Below are positions 25,713 to 35,466 of a stretch of 64,000 nucleotides of DNA, piece by piece. The DNA comes from CAUZIB01 sp963663925 (GTDB taxonomy: Bacteria; Acidobacteriota; Vicinamibacteria; Vicinamibacterales; UBA8438). The DNA is taken from the NCBI GenBank assembly GCA_965237405.1, contig OZ250139.1, positions 3,658,001-3,722,000 on the forward strand, given 5' to 3'. The notes under the pieces are model-generated. The model did no database searches. It saw nothing but the letters and a program-made list of their open reading frames with translations, and was not told the origin of the DNA. Positions within the stretch are counted from its first letter, which is position 1, and every line of letters begins with the position of its first letter. The position numbers were made by a program, and so were the translations under genes.

Positions 25713-26744
25713 TCACATCGATTTCCAGTGGCTGATCACCCGAAGGTCGGCCGTTCGGGTTGAGGGCCGCAGCATTAGAAAACGCGTCCCATCGGGTGCC
25801 ACGTCGTAGGATGCCACGTTGCCGTCCGGGTCCCTTACGAAGACCCCAGAGAAGAGTCGGTTCGGGGCACCGATGTCTCCAGTTTCGCGATCAATAGCAA
25901 CCGCAAAGAAATCACGGCCGTGTCGGAAGTAAAGACTGGACCCATCACGGGCCCACACTGGTTCGGTTCCTCCCGTCATCGATACGCGCACGCCTGCCTG
26001 GCTCGGATGAGCACTAACATACACTTGGTCGCCATCGGTGGCATCTGAGACATACGCAAGCCATCGACCGTCTGGTGAGCTGGTGGGTGTGCGTTCGTTG
26101 GCCGTCGTTCCAACGATCAGTGAACTCTCGGCGCCACCGGCCGGTTCGGCGTCCCACACCCAGATATCGCGGCCACGGTCGGGGTACTACGACTCGTGGA
26201 AGAATAGATTTAGGCCGTCGGGTGACCACGACCCGGGCGTTCGCGCGTCCCCGAACACCAGCGTTTCAACGGTCGGTGGCGAGTCGGTCGTCATCCGGTA
26301 GATCCGCTGCAGTCCATCACGATTGGAGGCGAACGTGATCCTTCCGTCAGCCGACCAGAGTGGAGAGTGATTGTCACCCGCGTTTTCCGTGAGCTGGCGG
26401 CGTGTCTCGGAGTCGACGTTGAAGAGCCAGATGTCCCGGCGAAACGTATCGGTGCGAATCGCCATGGCGATCTCGGTTCCTCCGAGTGGCGTTACGTCGA
26501 AGCTGCCGAAGCGCCTGAGGAACAGTTAGATCCGACCGTCGGCTATGGCGGAGTAGATGAGCACGGAACCATCTGGGCTGAGGGCAGTGTCGACGAAGGC
26601 GTGCTCCGTCGGTAGAGTAATCGATAGGGCCAAGGGTGGCGGCGGCGTGGGTTGGGCCGGTCGGGTTACCAACCACGTGGCCACCGTGGTCGCGGCAATC
26701 AGGGCGAGTGAGCGACCGATCTGTGAAAGGGATATCTGCAACAT
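25713..26744 (-). pseudogene. TolB/WD40-like beta-propeller protein, decayed (two in-frame stops)
   Basis: A single frame from ATG 26744 reads a transmembrane start (IGRSLALIAATTVATWLV), then propeller blades (LSPDGSVLIYSAIADGRI, SPLWSADGRITFASNRDG, GSWSPDGLNLFF, TSSPDGRWLAYVSD, VASYDVAPDGTRFLML). TAA at 26526-26528 and TAG at 26187-26189 interrupt it in the same frame. Each stop lies inside otherwise conserved sequence, and the first blade region looks shorter than usual. The pattern is the periplasmic PD40 part of eukaryote-like Ser/Thr kinases of Acidobacteriota, but no kinase domain is present. Confidence 0.72.
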
Positions 26745-26749
26745 GCGAA

Positions 26750-27078
26750 TCAGTACCGATCCCGAGCTCGAGTCAATGCCTCAGCAATCGCTTCGACCAA
26801 GTGGTTCGGCGCGCGAACCCGTGCGGCCGGTCCGTAGCCGAGGACCCAGCTCCGGAGTGCCGCGTCCGTGCAGACCTCGAAACTGATGACCAGCGATCCG
26901 TCGTTTTGGCGATCGATTACTTGGGAGGGGTGCCACACTCGTTCTTCGATATAGGGTGCCACGTCTGCTGAGAATTCGATCTCGACACGCTCCGGTTCGC
27001 CGTGGTGGATGCCGAGCGAGTGCGGAAACGCGGCCGCATCAAGATTTTCGCGGACATCGAACAAGTCCTCCAGTAGAG
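26750..27078 (-). pseudogene. C-terminal piece of a WYL/WCX-domain transcriptional regulator, cut by IS1182
   Basis: In frame from the IS edge: LLEDLFDVRENLDAAAFPHS, VEIEFSADVAPYIEERVWHP, then SLVISFEVCTDAALRSWVLGYGPAARVRAP and a terminal helix. This is the WCX C-terminal extension of WYL-domain regulators. The DNA-binding and most of the WYL domain are missing; the reading frame continues leftward from noncoding IS1182 sequence, so any product would start there. Confidence 0.75.
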
Positions 27079-27082
27079 CTAG

Positions 27083-28702
27083 CAGCCTGTCGGACTTGGG
27101 CGTGGCAAACGCGCGCGGAAGCGACTTGGCACCTGTGTGAACGACGCCCTGTGTCTCTGTGCCGGGAGGGCCGCTTCGACCGAAACGGGGACTGTATTCC
27201 TGGCCATCGGTCGCTGACGGCGCCTGGAGGCCTTTCTGACGCCTCTGGTGGGTCGCGAACACGCCAAGTTCCGCTCCTTATAGCCCCGTCATGCCAGCCT
27301 GAGGTTGTGCAAGCGTCGGCAGTTATACGCCAGCGTTACCAAGGCCCATTCGCCCTCCACCTTCTCGAGACCCCGCAGCAGAAACTGCCGGAAGCCCATC
27401 GCCTGCTTCACGATCCCGAACACCGGCTCCACCGTCTGCTTGCGCAAACGGTAATGCGCCCGGTGCTCCGGCAGTGCCATCTTCTGCTGCATCGACTTGA
27501 TCCAGTCCGCCTGCGGCTCCTTCGCCAGCGGGTGCGGCGGCTCCGGTCGGAAGTCGTGCTGGCGCCGTTGGCCTTCCGCCCCCGTCGCCACCAACACCTC
27601 CACACCGCGACCTGCCAGTTGCGACACCTCGCTGCCCGTCGCGTAGCCGCTGTCCGCCAGTACCCGATCCGCCGCGCCCAACGCCGCCGGGATCGCATCC
27701 ACATCCGCCACCAACTCGTTGCGGTCGCTCGCGCACACGCTCACCCTAGCCCCCAACACCAACTGACTGCCGTCGGCATCCACCGCCGCCTGCGCGTTGT
27801 ACGCCTGGCGGTACTCATGGCGCCGGCTCTTGCGCATCAGCGCACTGTCCGCGTCCGTCAGGTTGATCTGCTCCTCCGCCTCCGGCGCTTCCGTCGGCGG
27901 TTTGATGTGCCGACCCTTGCGCGATCCCGTACGCCGCTCCCGCGCCGCCACCTTGCGCTCGTACTCCGCCCGCTCCGAGTCCGCACGCGCCTGCGCACGC
28001 CGTTCCAACTCCGCGCACGCACGGTCCAGCTTCACCCGCAGCTTGTCCCGCCGCGACAACTCCTCCGGCAGACCCTGCGGGTCCGGCGCGGCGTCCGTGT
28101 CGGCGTGCTCCGCCTGATCCAACAACCCCTCGATCTCGCCTCGCAACTGCTCGCGCAACGCCCCCGCCCGGTCGTAGCGGAGGCTGTTGCGCTTATTCGC
28201 GTTCGCGTCCACCTTCGTCCCGTCCACGCTCACCGTCCCAACACGCAGCAGCTGCAGCTCCTTCGCCAGCAGCAGTACCTGCAGGAACGCCTCCGCTACC
28301 GCATCGAAGTTGCTGCGCCGGAACGTGCAGATCGTGTCGTGGTCCGGGTGACAGTTCGCCGCCACGTACCGAACGCCAATGTCCCGATACGTCGCCCGCT
28401 CGATCCGACGCGAGCCGAAGATCCCGTTCGCGTAGCAGTACACCAGCAACGCCAGCATCATCCGCGGGTGATACTGCGCCGATCCGGTGCCCCGTTCGTT
28501 TACCTGGAACCGCTCCAGCGGCACCCGTTCCACCGCCTCAACCACGAAGTGCGCCAGATCGTCCTCCGGCAGCCAATCGCGCAGGTCCGGCGGCAGCAAA
28601 TACAGCTGCGACTGGTGCCGCTGTACGAACTTCGGCATCTACTTCGACCTCCTCGACTCGACAAGCCCTATTATAAAACCCGGGCCTAAGTCCGACAGGC
28701 TG
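27083..28702 (-). mobile_element. IS1182-family insertion sequence, copy 1 (1620 bp)
   Basis: Ends are inverted repeats CAGCCTGTCGGACTT (27083) and its complement ending 28702. CTAG lies on both sides (27079-27082, 28703-28706) as a target duplication. Same length (1620 bp) as copy 2 and predicted transposase identical to it. The left flank is a WYL gene and the right flank is the last 22 bases of an IS5-like element, so the two sides do not come from one original target. Confidence 0.9.
27289..28638 (-). CDS. IS1182-family transposase (copy 1)
   Basis: 449 residues. MPKFVQRHQSQLYLLPPDLR and DLAHFVVEAVERVPLERF are the N-terminal helix region of IS1182 transposases; VSVDGTKVDANANK, VLADSGYATGSE and the late HRAHYRLRKQTVEPVFGIVKQAMGFRQF hold the DDE residues. 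The product cuts and joins IS ends. Predicted protein equals copy 2 residue for residue, which points to recent movement or duplication. Confidence 0.92.
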   Translation of the reverse strand: MPKFVQRHQSQLYLLPPDLRDWLPEDDLAHFVVEAVERVPLERFQVNERGTGSAQYHPRMMLALLVYCYANGIFGSRRIERATYRDIGVRYVAANCHPDHDTICTFRRSNFDAVAEAFLQVLLLAKELQLLRVGTVSVDGTKVDANANKRNSLRYDRAGALREQLRGEIEGLLDQAEHADTDAAPDPQGLPEELSRRDKLRVKLDRACAELERRAQARADSERAEYERKVAARERRTGSRKGRHIKPPTEAPEAEEQINLTDADSALMRKSRRHEYRQAYNAQAAVDADGSQLVLGARVSVCASDRNELVADVDAIPAALGAADRVLADSGYATGSEVSQLAGRGVEVLVATGAEGQRRQHDFRPEPPHPLAKEPQADWIKSMQQKMALPEHRAHYRLRKQTVEPVFGIVKQAMGFRQFLLRGLEKVEGEWALVTLAYNCRRLHNLRLA

Positions 28703-28728
28703 CTAGCTCCGATTCATGCAACAACGCC
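28703..28728. repeat. Solo end of an IS5-like element beside IS1182 copy 1
   Basis: CTAG followed by CTCCGATTCATGCAACAACGCC. The same end occurs at 37488-37513 (beside IS1182 copy 2) and, uninterrupted, as the terminal repeat of the intact IS5-like copy at 47230. Confidence 0.75.
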
Positions 28729-29664
28729 GCGTACAGCGGCCTTCGCTGCGCGCGTCGGGAATGCGACCAGGTCGCGAGCCTGCGCGTTGAGGGTGTGAGC
28801 ATGTCTGCGATCGCCCGGGTCACGGGCCAGTCCCGCCATACCATCGCGCGATGGCTCGAGCGGGCCTCGACAGCGGCGAAGCGCGTCAACCAGCGGATGT
28901 TGCGCGACTTCGAAATCATTGAGCTGCCGGCTGATGCGCTCTGCACGTTCATCGGCATCAAGAGCAGCGCCACATGGTTGTGTGCGGCCATCGAGGTGTG
29001 TGCCCGATTGTGGGCCGGGAGCGTGCTCGGCCGCCGCGCCTCTCGAAACGCCACGGCCGTCCTCAACGACGTCATCCTCCGCGGACGCGTGGTGGGAGTC
29101 CCGCTGATCGCGACCGATGGCTTCGAGTACTACGGTGGGGTGAGTGAGCGCCTCTTTGGGTCAGCGTGCGTCTCTGGTCACGTGCTCAAGACTCGGCGGA
29201 ACGATCGCGTCGTCCGAGTCGAACGGCGCCGGAGGATCGGCACGGCGAGTCGGCTGAAGGCTGCGCTGTGGGAGTCGGAGGATTCCGAGACCCTGCACAC
29301 CTCGTTCGTCGAGCGTCTCAACCTCACGATTCGCCAAGGCTCGGCGTATTTGCGCCGTCGCTCGCCCTGCCACGCCCGTGGCGCCGACCAGCGCCACGGG
29401 CCCGTCGACCTCTTGCGCTGCTATGACAATGTCATCCGGCCGCACAGGGCGTTGCAGTGCGGTCGAGAGACCCGGACGCCAGCGATGCAAGCCGGCTTGG
29501 TGAACGCGCCAATGAACTGGAGCGACATCTTCACGGCGCCGGCCGCGCTCTACGCATTCCATGTGGCGGTCGTACGCGTTCCCGTTGCCGTCCAGCTCAT
29601 GCAAACTAGCCCAGCCGCGCTGTCATCGTTTTCGTGGCCGCACGAACACAGATCGGCTGCCTGA
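28729..29664 (+). pseudogene. IS1-family-like transposase, 5' end missing
   Basis: From the IS5 relic onward the frame encodes a helix-turn-helix (VASLRVEGVSMSAIARVTGQ), LPADALCTFIG, a DDE-type core with LIATDGFEYY, and LHTSFVERLNLTIRQGSAYLRRRSP, close to IS1-family proteins of Acidobacteria. The first residues are lost at the junction; ATG 28795 is the first in-frame start left. The core is otherwise uninterrupted. Confidence 0.75.
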
Positions 29665-29723
29665 TCAACAGCGAATGGCGTAAGCACCGCGTGCGTCCCG
29701 AGATCGTGGTCCGCTGGCATTGC

Positions 29724-31070
29724 TGAGGTGGCCCCGGAAAATCGGACAGGTCGTTTAAGGTGTATTCCTCTGGCTGACGGAGGGATACGAGATGAGCAAG
29801 CGACGCAGGTTTTCAGGGGAGTTGAAGGCGAAGATTGCGCTGGAGGCGCTACGGGGCGACCGGATGCTGCAGGAGATCGCCTCGAAGCACCAGGTTCATC
29901 CGAATCAGGTGAGCGCGTGGAAGCGTCAGGCGATTGCTGGTCTGGGCGAGGTGTTCTCGAACGGGAGTGAGCGCCGGCGGCGGGACCATGAGAGCGAGGT
30001 CCGCGAGCTGCACGCGAAGATCGGCGAGTTGACGGTGGAGCGGGATTTTTTTATCGAGAGGGTCCGGTCGATGAGCCGGGCCGAGCGCCGGGTGCTGGTG
30101 AGACGCGCTCGCCCAGAGCTGAGCGTGAGCCGTCCATGCCGTTTGCTGTCGGTCGGGCGCTCCTCGCTCTATTACACGACCCGGGGCGAGAGCGAGGAGA
30201 CCCTGGCGCTGATGCGGCGCATTGATGCGCTGTTCCTGAAGCATCCGTTTTACGGCACCCGGCAGATGGTCCGTCATCTGCGTCGTGAGGGTGTGCGCAT
30301 CGGCCGCCGCCGGGCTGGCCGTCTGATGCGCCTGCTGGGGCGTCAGGCGATCTACCGGGCGCCGCGCCTCAGCGCCCCGCACCCCGCGCACCGGGTCTAC
30401 CCGTATCTGCTCAAGGGGTTAACGATCGAGCGGGCGAACCAGGTCTGGTGCGCCGACATCACCTACATCCCAGTGCGCTGCGGGGGCCTGTACCTCGTAG
30501 CGATCATGGACTGGCGAGCCAGCATGTGCTGGCCTGGCGACTGTCGAACACCCTCGACGCGGGCTTCTGCGTCGACGCCCGCGACGCCGCGCTGGCCCGC
30601 CATGGCCCGCCGGAAATCGTCAACACCGACCAGGGCAGCCAGTTCACGAGCGGCGCCTTCACCGGGCGCTTGCAGGCCGCCGGCATCCAGATCTCGATGG
30701 ACGGCCGGGGCCGGTGCATGGACAACATCTTTATCGAGCGGCTGTGGCGTTCGCTCAAATACGAGGCCGTCTATCTGCATGAGCTCGCCGACGGCCTCAA
30801 GGCCCGGCGCGTCATCGGCGAGTGGATCGGCTTCTACACGACCGAGCGGCCACACTCGGCGCTCGGCGGGCGAACGCCAGCCGAGGCCTACCGCGGCGCC
30901 CGGCCTGTGGATATGATGGACACGTCGCTCCGCGCCGTGCCCACATCCCCACAGGCAGCAGAACACCGGCACGGCAACCAAGGGCCCAAGGAACCAGGCG
31001 GCATGATCAACAACCGGAATACACCTTAACTCAGCCGCCAACCTGTCCGATAAACCGGGGCCACCTCATG
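29724..31070 (+). mobile_element. IS3-family insertion sequence (about 1347 bp)
   Basis: Terminal inverted repeats begin TGAGGTGGCCCCGG at 29724 and end with CCGGGGCCACCTCA at 31070. A TGC triplet flanks both sides, the 3-bp target duplication usual for IS3. It encodes the OrfAB pair described separately. Confidence 0.88.
29792..31029 (+). pseudogene. IS3-family transposase OrfAB, naturally joined but frameshifted near 30505
   Basis: OrfA part: MSKRRRFSGELKAKIALEAL with the usual HTH and leucine zipper, ending ELTVERDFF. It runs straight into the OrfB part (MSRAERRVLVRRARPELS) in the same frame across a run of seven T (about 30046). The rve core follows: VWCADITYIPVRCGGLYLVAIMDW, then one G is missing at about 30505, and the rest (ASQHVLAWRLS...TDQGSQFTSGAF...ERLWRSLKYEAVY) is in the +1 frame. 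The D-D-E triad is therefore split between frames. Confidence 0.82.
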
Positions 31071-31174
31071 CTGTGGCTGGCGTATATCAGCTATGGTAAT
31101 TGTGTTGCACGCGCAGTACCATGTGAACCGATTTTTATGTGACCAATGAAACCTCTCGCAACGAGGAGTGCCCT

Positions 31175-34066
31175 GTGTTGAAACTGTGTCACCACCGACA
31201 GGCATGCTTTACGCTGGTCCTGGTGCTCGCCGCCGGCGTATTCCTGCCCGGCGTTGCTCGCGCCCAAGACAGCATGATCTCCGGCACGGTCACCGACGCC
31301 ACGGGCGGCATTCTCCCCGGCGTCACCGTGGAAGCGCAGGCCGCGGCGGGGAGCGCGCAGGTGACCGTCACCGACGGGACCGGCCAGTTCACGTTCAGCG
31401 GACTTGTCCCGGGGACGTACGACGTGACGTTCACCCTCTCCGGCTTCAGCGCGCCCGCGCAGGTGGTGGAGGTGCGCGGCGGCGCCACGGTCGCCCTCGA
31501 CGTGGAGATGGCGGTCAGCCTTGCCGAGCAGGTGGTCGTCGTCGGGACCCGCGCCCAGCCCCGGTCGGTGACCGCCTCGGCCGTGCCGATCGACGTCATC
31601 CGCAACGAGGATTTCGTCAGCCAGGGCAGTACGGACCTGGCCGATCAGTTGCGGACCGTCGTCCCCTCGTTCAACATCAGCATTCAACCAATCAGCGACG
31701 CGGCGACCATCGTCCGGCCGGCGAACCTGCGCAACTTGGCACCCGATCACACGCTGATCCTGGTCAACGGCAAGCGCCGCCACCGCGCCGCGGTCATTAC
31801 CTGGCTCGGGAACGGCATCGCGGATGGCTCGCAGGGCCCGGATCTCTCCGTGATCCCCTCGATTGCCGTTCGGCAGGCCGAAGTGCTGCGCGACGGCGCG
31901 GCGGCACAATACGGCTCGGATGCGATCGCCGGCGTCATGAACTTCCAGCTCAAGGATGCCCCCTCGGGCGGCAGTCTGGAGTTTCGCAACGGCGCCTTCC
32001 GCGATGCGAACCCGGGCGACACGTCCACCTGCGGGACGGGTATCCTCGGCGACATCCAGCATTCTTGTAACGGGATCGGCGGCCGTGGGCAGGCGTTCAC
32101 GGTGGCCGGGAATACCGGCTTGCCGCTCGGCGCGAGCGGGTTTGCGAACCTCAGCTTTGAGTATGGCGAGTCCGCGCCGACCAGCCGCAGCGTGCAGCGC
32201 ACGGGGGCGCAGAACATTATCGCGGCCGGCAATACGAACCTGCGCAACCCGGCCCAGGTGTGGGGCGCGCCGAGACGCGAGGACGACCTGAAGCTGTTCG
32301 GGAACTTTGGCCATCTCTTCGCGAATGCCGTGCAGGTCTACGGCCACACGAACTACGCGAGCCGCACCGTGACCGGCGGCTTTTACTTCCGGAATCCGCA
32401 TACCCGCGGCGGGGTCTTCCGCGGCCCGGTGGTTGACGGCACCCCGACTCTGCTCGTCGGCGACCGGGTCTGGGCCGCGACCGGCGTCGAGGGCGCCGGC
32501 AACTGCCGCACGATTCCGATCAGCGACAACGCCCCCGATGCGGCCGCCCTCGCGGCGGTGGAAGCCGACCCGAATTGTTTCACGCTCCACAGCCGGTTCC
32601 CCGGCGGGTTCACGCCGCAATTCGGCGGCAACCTCATCGACTATTCGGTGGTCGGTGGTCTGCGCGGGCTCTCGAGCACCGGCTTCACATGGGACGCGAG
32701 CGTCAACATCGGCACCAGTGAGGTCGATCAATTCATCTTTGATACGGTCAACGCGTCGCTCGGCTACGACACGCCGACGTCGTTTCAGCCCGGCAGCTAC
32801 CGGCAGCACGACGTCAACCTCAATGTCGACGTCTCGTATCCGGTCAGCGCCATGGTGAACGTCGCGGGCGGCACGGAGTGGCGTAACGAGCAGTTCACGA
32901 TCGGCGCGGGCGGGCAGCCGTCGTGGGAGATCGGCCCCTATGCCGCCCAGGGCTTCAGCTCCGGGTCGAACGGCTTTAACGGCTACCGGGCCGACACGAC
33001 GGCGGGCAGCTGGAGCCGCCGGAACGTGGCGGTCTACGGGGACGTCGAGTTCAACGACCCTGGCGGCCAGTGGACGGTCGGTACGGCCGTCCGGTCCGAA
33101 AACTTCGAGGATTTCGGCACGACGACGAATGGTAAGCTCTCGGCGCGCGTCGGGCTGACCGACGTGGTCTCGGTGCGCGGCGGCGTGAGCAGTGGGTTTC
33201 GGGCGCCGAGTCCTGGGCAGCAGCACGCGTTCAACGTAACGACCGCGTTCATCGGCGGGCAGTTGACGAACAACGGCGTCGTGCCGTCCACCTCCGCGGT
33301 GGCCGTCGCGCGGGGCGGCGGGCAGCTCCAGCCGGAAACCTCCATCAACCTCAGTGCGGGTGCGGTCATCGAGCGAGGCCCGTTCCTCTTCACCGCCGAC
33401 TTCTTCCGGATCAATATTGACGATCGGGTTGCCCTGTCGCAGGAAATCGCGCTGACGGAGCCCGAGATTCTGACGCTGCTCGCGGAAGGCATTCCCGAGG
33501 CGCGGAATTTCCCGGTGTTCCGGTTCTTCCTGAACGACTTCTCGACGACGACCCAAGGGATCGACCTCATTGCGAGCCTGGCGGTCGGGCGCACGACGGT
33601 CAGCGCCGTCTTCAACTACACGGACACGACGGTCAAGAACATCGACTCTGCCGTGATCGATGAATTCCGCATCAATACGTTGGAACGGGGCTTGCCGAAT
33701 ACCCGATGGAACGTCAGCCTCACCCACCGCGCCGACCGGTGGAGCCTGTTGGGCCGGCTGAACTACTTCGGCCAGTACTGGGACAGCGAGGATGGCCGGA
33801 ATGCCGCCGATATCGATGGCGGACCGGCGGTGGCCTGGTTTTACCCGGCCTATGCCGGCAAGGCGCTCGTCGACCTGGAGCTCGGCATTCCGTTCGGCGA
33901 GGCCCTCACCCTCGCGGTCGGCGGTGAAAACGTGTTGAACACGTACCCCGACGTGAACCAGTACGGCGCCGCCACGGTCGGCAATCAATACGGCCAGTAC
34001 TCACCGTTCGGCTTCAACGGCGCCTACTACTACACGCGTCTCAATTTCGGCTGGGGCGGCCGGTAG
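31175..34066 (+). CDS. TonB-dependent outer-membrane receptor with carboxypeptidase-regulatory domain
   Basis: About 960 residues. GTG 31175 is preferred over GTG 31139 because GAGGAG lies just upstream and a signal peptide (FTLVLVLAAGVFLPGVARAQ) follows at once. Then a CarboxypepD_reg domain (SGTVTDATGGILPGVTVEA), a plug domain (VIRNEDFVSQGSTDLADQLRT; DHTLILVNGKRRH; GAAAQYGSDAIAGVMNFQL), and a long beta barrel ending with a strand and TRLNFGWGGR. Such receptors import siderophores, cobalamin or glycans using TonB energy; the ligand is unknown. It stands alone between an IS3 and a DDE-integrase element and is intact, which suggests it is maintained. Confidence 0.92.
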   Translation: MLKLCHHRQACFTLVLVLAAGVFLPGVARAQDSMISGTVTDATGGILPGVTVEAQAAAGSAQVTVTDGTGQFTFSGLVPGTYDVTFTLSGFSAPAQVVEVRGGATVALDVEMAVSLAEQVVVVGTRAQPRSVTASAVPIDVIRNEDFVSQGSTDLADQLRTVVPSFNISIQPISDAATIVRPANLRNLAPDHTLILVNGKRRHRAAVITWLGNGIADGSQGPDLSVIPSIAVRQAEVLRDGAAAQYGSDAIAGVMNFQLKDAPSGGSLEFRNGAFRDANPGDTSTCGTGILGDIQHSCNGIGGRGQAFTVAGNTGLPLGASGFANLSFEYGESAPTSRSVQRTGAQNIIAAGNTNLRNPAQVWGAPRREDDLKLFGNFGHLFANAVQVYGHTNYASRTVTGGFYFRNPHTRGGVFRGPVVDGTPTLLVGDRVWAATGVEGAGNCRTIPISDNAPDAAALAAVEADPNCFTLHSRFPGGFTPQFGGNLIDYSVVGGLRGLSSTGFTWDASVNIGTSEVDQFIFDTVNASLGYDTPTSFQPGSYRQHDVNLNVDVSYPVSAMVNVAGGTEWRNEQFTIGAGGQPSWEIGPYAAQGFSSGSNGFNGYRADTTAGSWSRRNVAVYGDVEFNDPGGQWTVGTAVRSENFEDFGTTTNGKLSARVGLTDVVSVRGGVSSGFRAPSPGQQHAFNVTTAFIGGQLTNNGVVPSTSAVAVARGGGQLQPETSINLSAGAVIERGPFLFTADFFRINIDDRVALSQEIALTEPEILTLLAEGIPEARNFPVFRFFLNDFSTTTQGIDLIASLAVGRTTVSAVFNYTDTTVKNIDSAVIDEFRINTLERGLPNTRWNVSLTHRADRWSLLGRLNYFGQYWDSEDGRNAADIDGGPAVAWFYPAYAGKALVDLELGIPFGEALTLAVGGENVLNTYPDVNQYGAATVGNQYGQYSPFGFNGAYYYTRLNFGWGGR

Positions 34067-34143
34067 GGGGGAGCGTCCAGCCGAGGAACGACCGCCCGAC
34101 GGCACGTAACGATAGCGCCGGGGGGCGTCATACGTCGTGCATC

Positions 34144-34166
34144 GCATACCACCGATGGTGGCATGC
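34144..34166. terminator. Hairpin downstream of the TonB receptor
   Basis: GCATACCACC (34144-34153) pairs with GGTGGCATGC (34157-34166) around the loop GAT, with one mismatch. No T run follows, so it is a weak candidate for transcript-end processing rather than a clear terminator. The rest of 34067-34275 shows nothing recognisable. Confidence 0.35.
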
Positions 34167-34275
34167 GGGTCCTCGGTCCGGCCTCCGACGTGTGGGCCCA
34201 GAGCGGATCCTCCCCGCGCCGCAGGCGGAGCACCGTCTCGCGCTTGCGCCTGGGCCGAAAACGGCCTGCTGGGGA

Positions 34276-35466
34276 TCTCGAATTCCGAATTCGGTCGCTA
34301 AATCGAGGCCTGGGACACCATTGCGTGGCGCCTGAGTTCTGACCTACGCTGTCTCGCGCATGAAGGATCTCCTGCTCCCCCTGCTTCATCTGGCCGTCAC
34401 AGCCGCGAAGCTCTGCAGACCCGGCGGCGTGCGAGCCGTCATCGCTGAGAATCTCCTGCTCAAGCAGCAGCTGATCGTGCTGCGCCGTTCGCGCCAGCGT
34501 GCGCCGAACCTCAGAGTGGGCGATCGGCTCCTATGCGGATTCGGGGCGCTTTTTCTGAGTCCGGGACGGATTCGCAAGGTCGCCATCGGACTGCGCCCGT
34601 CCACGTTGCTGACCTTCCATCAGGCGCTAATGCGCGGCAAGTACCGCCGATTGTTTTCCTCAAGCGCGCGACCGAAGAAGCCGGGCCCCAAGGGGCCGAG
34701 CGAGTCGCTCATCCGCGCCATCGTCGAGCTCAAATCGCGCAATCCTCGATTCGGGTGCCCGCGGATTGCGCGCATCATCTCGCAGACGTTCGGGGTCGAC
34801 ATCGACAAGAACGTCGTGCACCGCGTGCTGGCGAAACGCTATCGTCCAGCTCCGGGCGGAACCGGGCCCTCGTGGTTGTCGTTCGTCGGACACACGACAG
34901 ACAGTCTGTGGAGCGTGGACCTCTGGCGCTCTGAGTCCATCGTGCTCCAGAGCTACTGGGTGCTCGTGGTCATGGACCAGTTCACGCGGCGCCTCGTGGG
35001 ATTCGGTGTGCATCGCGGACCGGTCGATGCACCCAGCCTCTGCCGCATGTGCAACGCCGCCATTCATGGGCGGGGCGCGCCGCGACATCTCAGTACGGAT
35101 CATGATCCGTTGTTCGAGGCGCATCGGTGGACCGCGAACCTTCGGCTTCTGGAGATCGACGAAATCAAGACGGTGCCCCATGTGCCCCTGTCACACCCCT
35201 TTGTGGAACGGCTGATCGGGACGATGCGGCGAGAATTCCTGGATCATGTGTTGTTCTGGAATGCCGGTGATCTGGAGCGGAAGCTCGCCGACTTCCAGGC
35301 CTACTACAACGCGGCACGGAGCCATGCGTCGTTGGAAGGCTACACGCCGTTAGGCTTCGCGGGCGAACGCACGGCGGCCCGTGCCGAATTCAACCATGTG
35401 CGTTGGATCTCCCACTGCCGGGGCATGGTCCAGCTTCCAGCGGCGGCCTGATGACGAATTCGAGAC
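34276..35466 (+). mobile_element. DDE-integrase insertion sequence, copy 1 (IS481-like)
   Basis: Bounded by CTCGAATTCCGAATTCGG on the left and ACGAATTCGAGACC on the right, short inverted ends sharing CTCGAATTC. A second, truncated copy with the same left end begins at about 62404. The right end abuts a 5'-truncated IS5-like copy. Confidence 0.7.
34360..35451 (+). CDS. rve-domain DDE transposase (IS481-like)
   Basis: 363 residues. A basic HTH start (MKDLLLPLLHLAVTAAKLCR, ENLLLKQQLIVLRRSRQR), a second HTH (RNPRFGCPRIARIISQTFGV), then an integrase core with LWSVDLWRSES, HLSTDHDPLFEAH and VERLIGTMRREFLDHVLFW giving D, D, E. ARSHASLEGYTPLGFAG is the usual tail. It is complete and probably active or recently so. 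Confidence 0.87.
   Translation: MKDLLLPLLHLAVTAAKLCRPGGVRAVIAENLLLKQQLIVLRRSRQRAPNLRVGDRLLCGFGALFLSPGRIRKVAIGLRPSTLLTFHQALMRGKYRRLFSSSARPKKPGPKGPSESLIRAIVELKSRNPRFGCPRIARIISQTFGVDIDKNVVHRVLAKRYRPAPGGTGPSWLSFVGHTTDSLWSVDLWRSESIVLQSYWVLVVMDQFTRRLVGFGVHRGPVDAPSLCRMCNAAIHGRGAPRHLSTDHDPLFEAHRWTANLRLLEIDEIKTVPHVPLSHPFVERLIGTMRREFLDHVLFWNAGDLERKLADFQAYYNAARSHASLEGYTPLGFAGERTAARAEFNHVRWISHCRGMVQLPAAA

Noticed and set aside
26187..26189. Amber codon as pyrrolysine in the TolB/WD40 gene
   Set aside because: A second in-frame stop (TAA) is present, the protein is not a methylamine methyltransferase, and no pyl genes were seen.
26956..28689. Long plus-strand open frame across IS1182 (also at 35801-37474)
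   Set aside because: Antisense shadow of the IS1182 transposase; extreme Arg/His/Leu composition and exact repetition in both IS copies.
31091..33988. A 965-residue open frame antisense to the TonB-dependent receptor
   Set aside because: It is Arg/Ala/Val-rich without any recognisable domain and follows from GC-rich third-position use of the receptor gene; the receptor frame has clear plug and barrel motifs.
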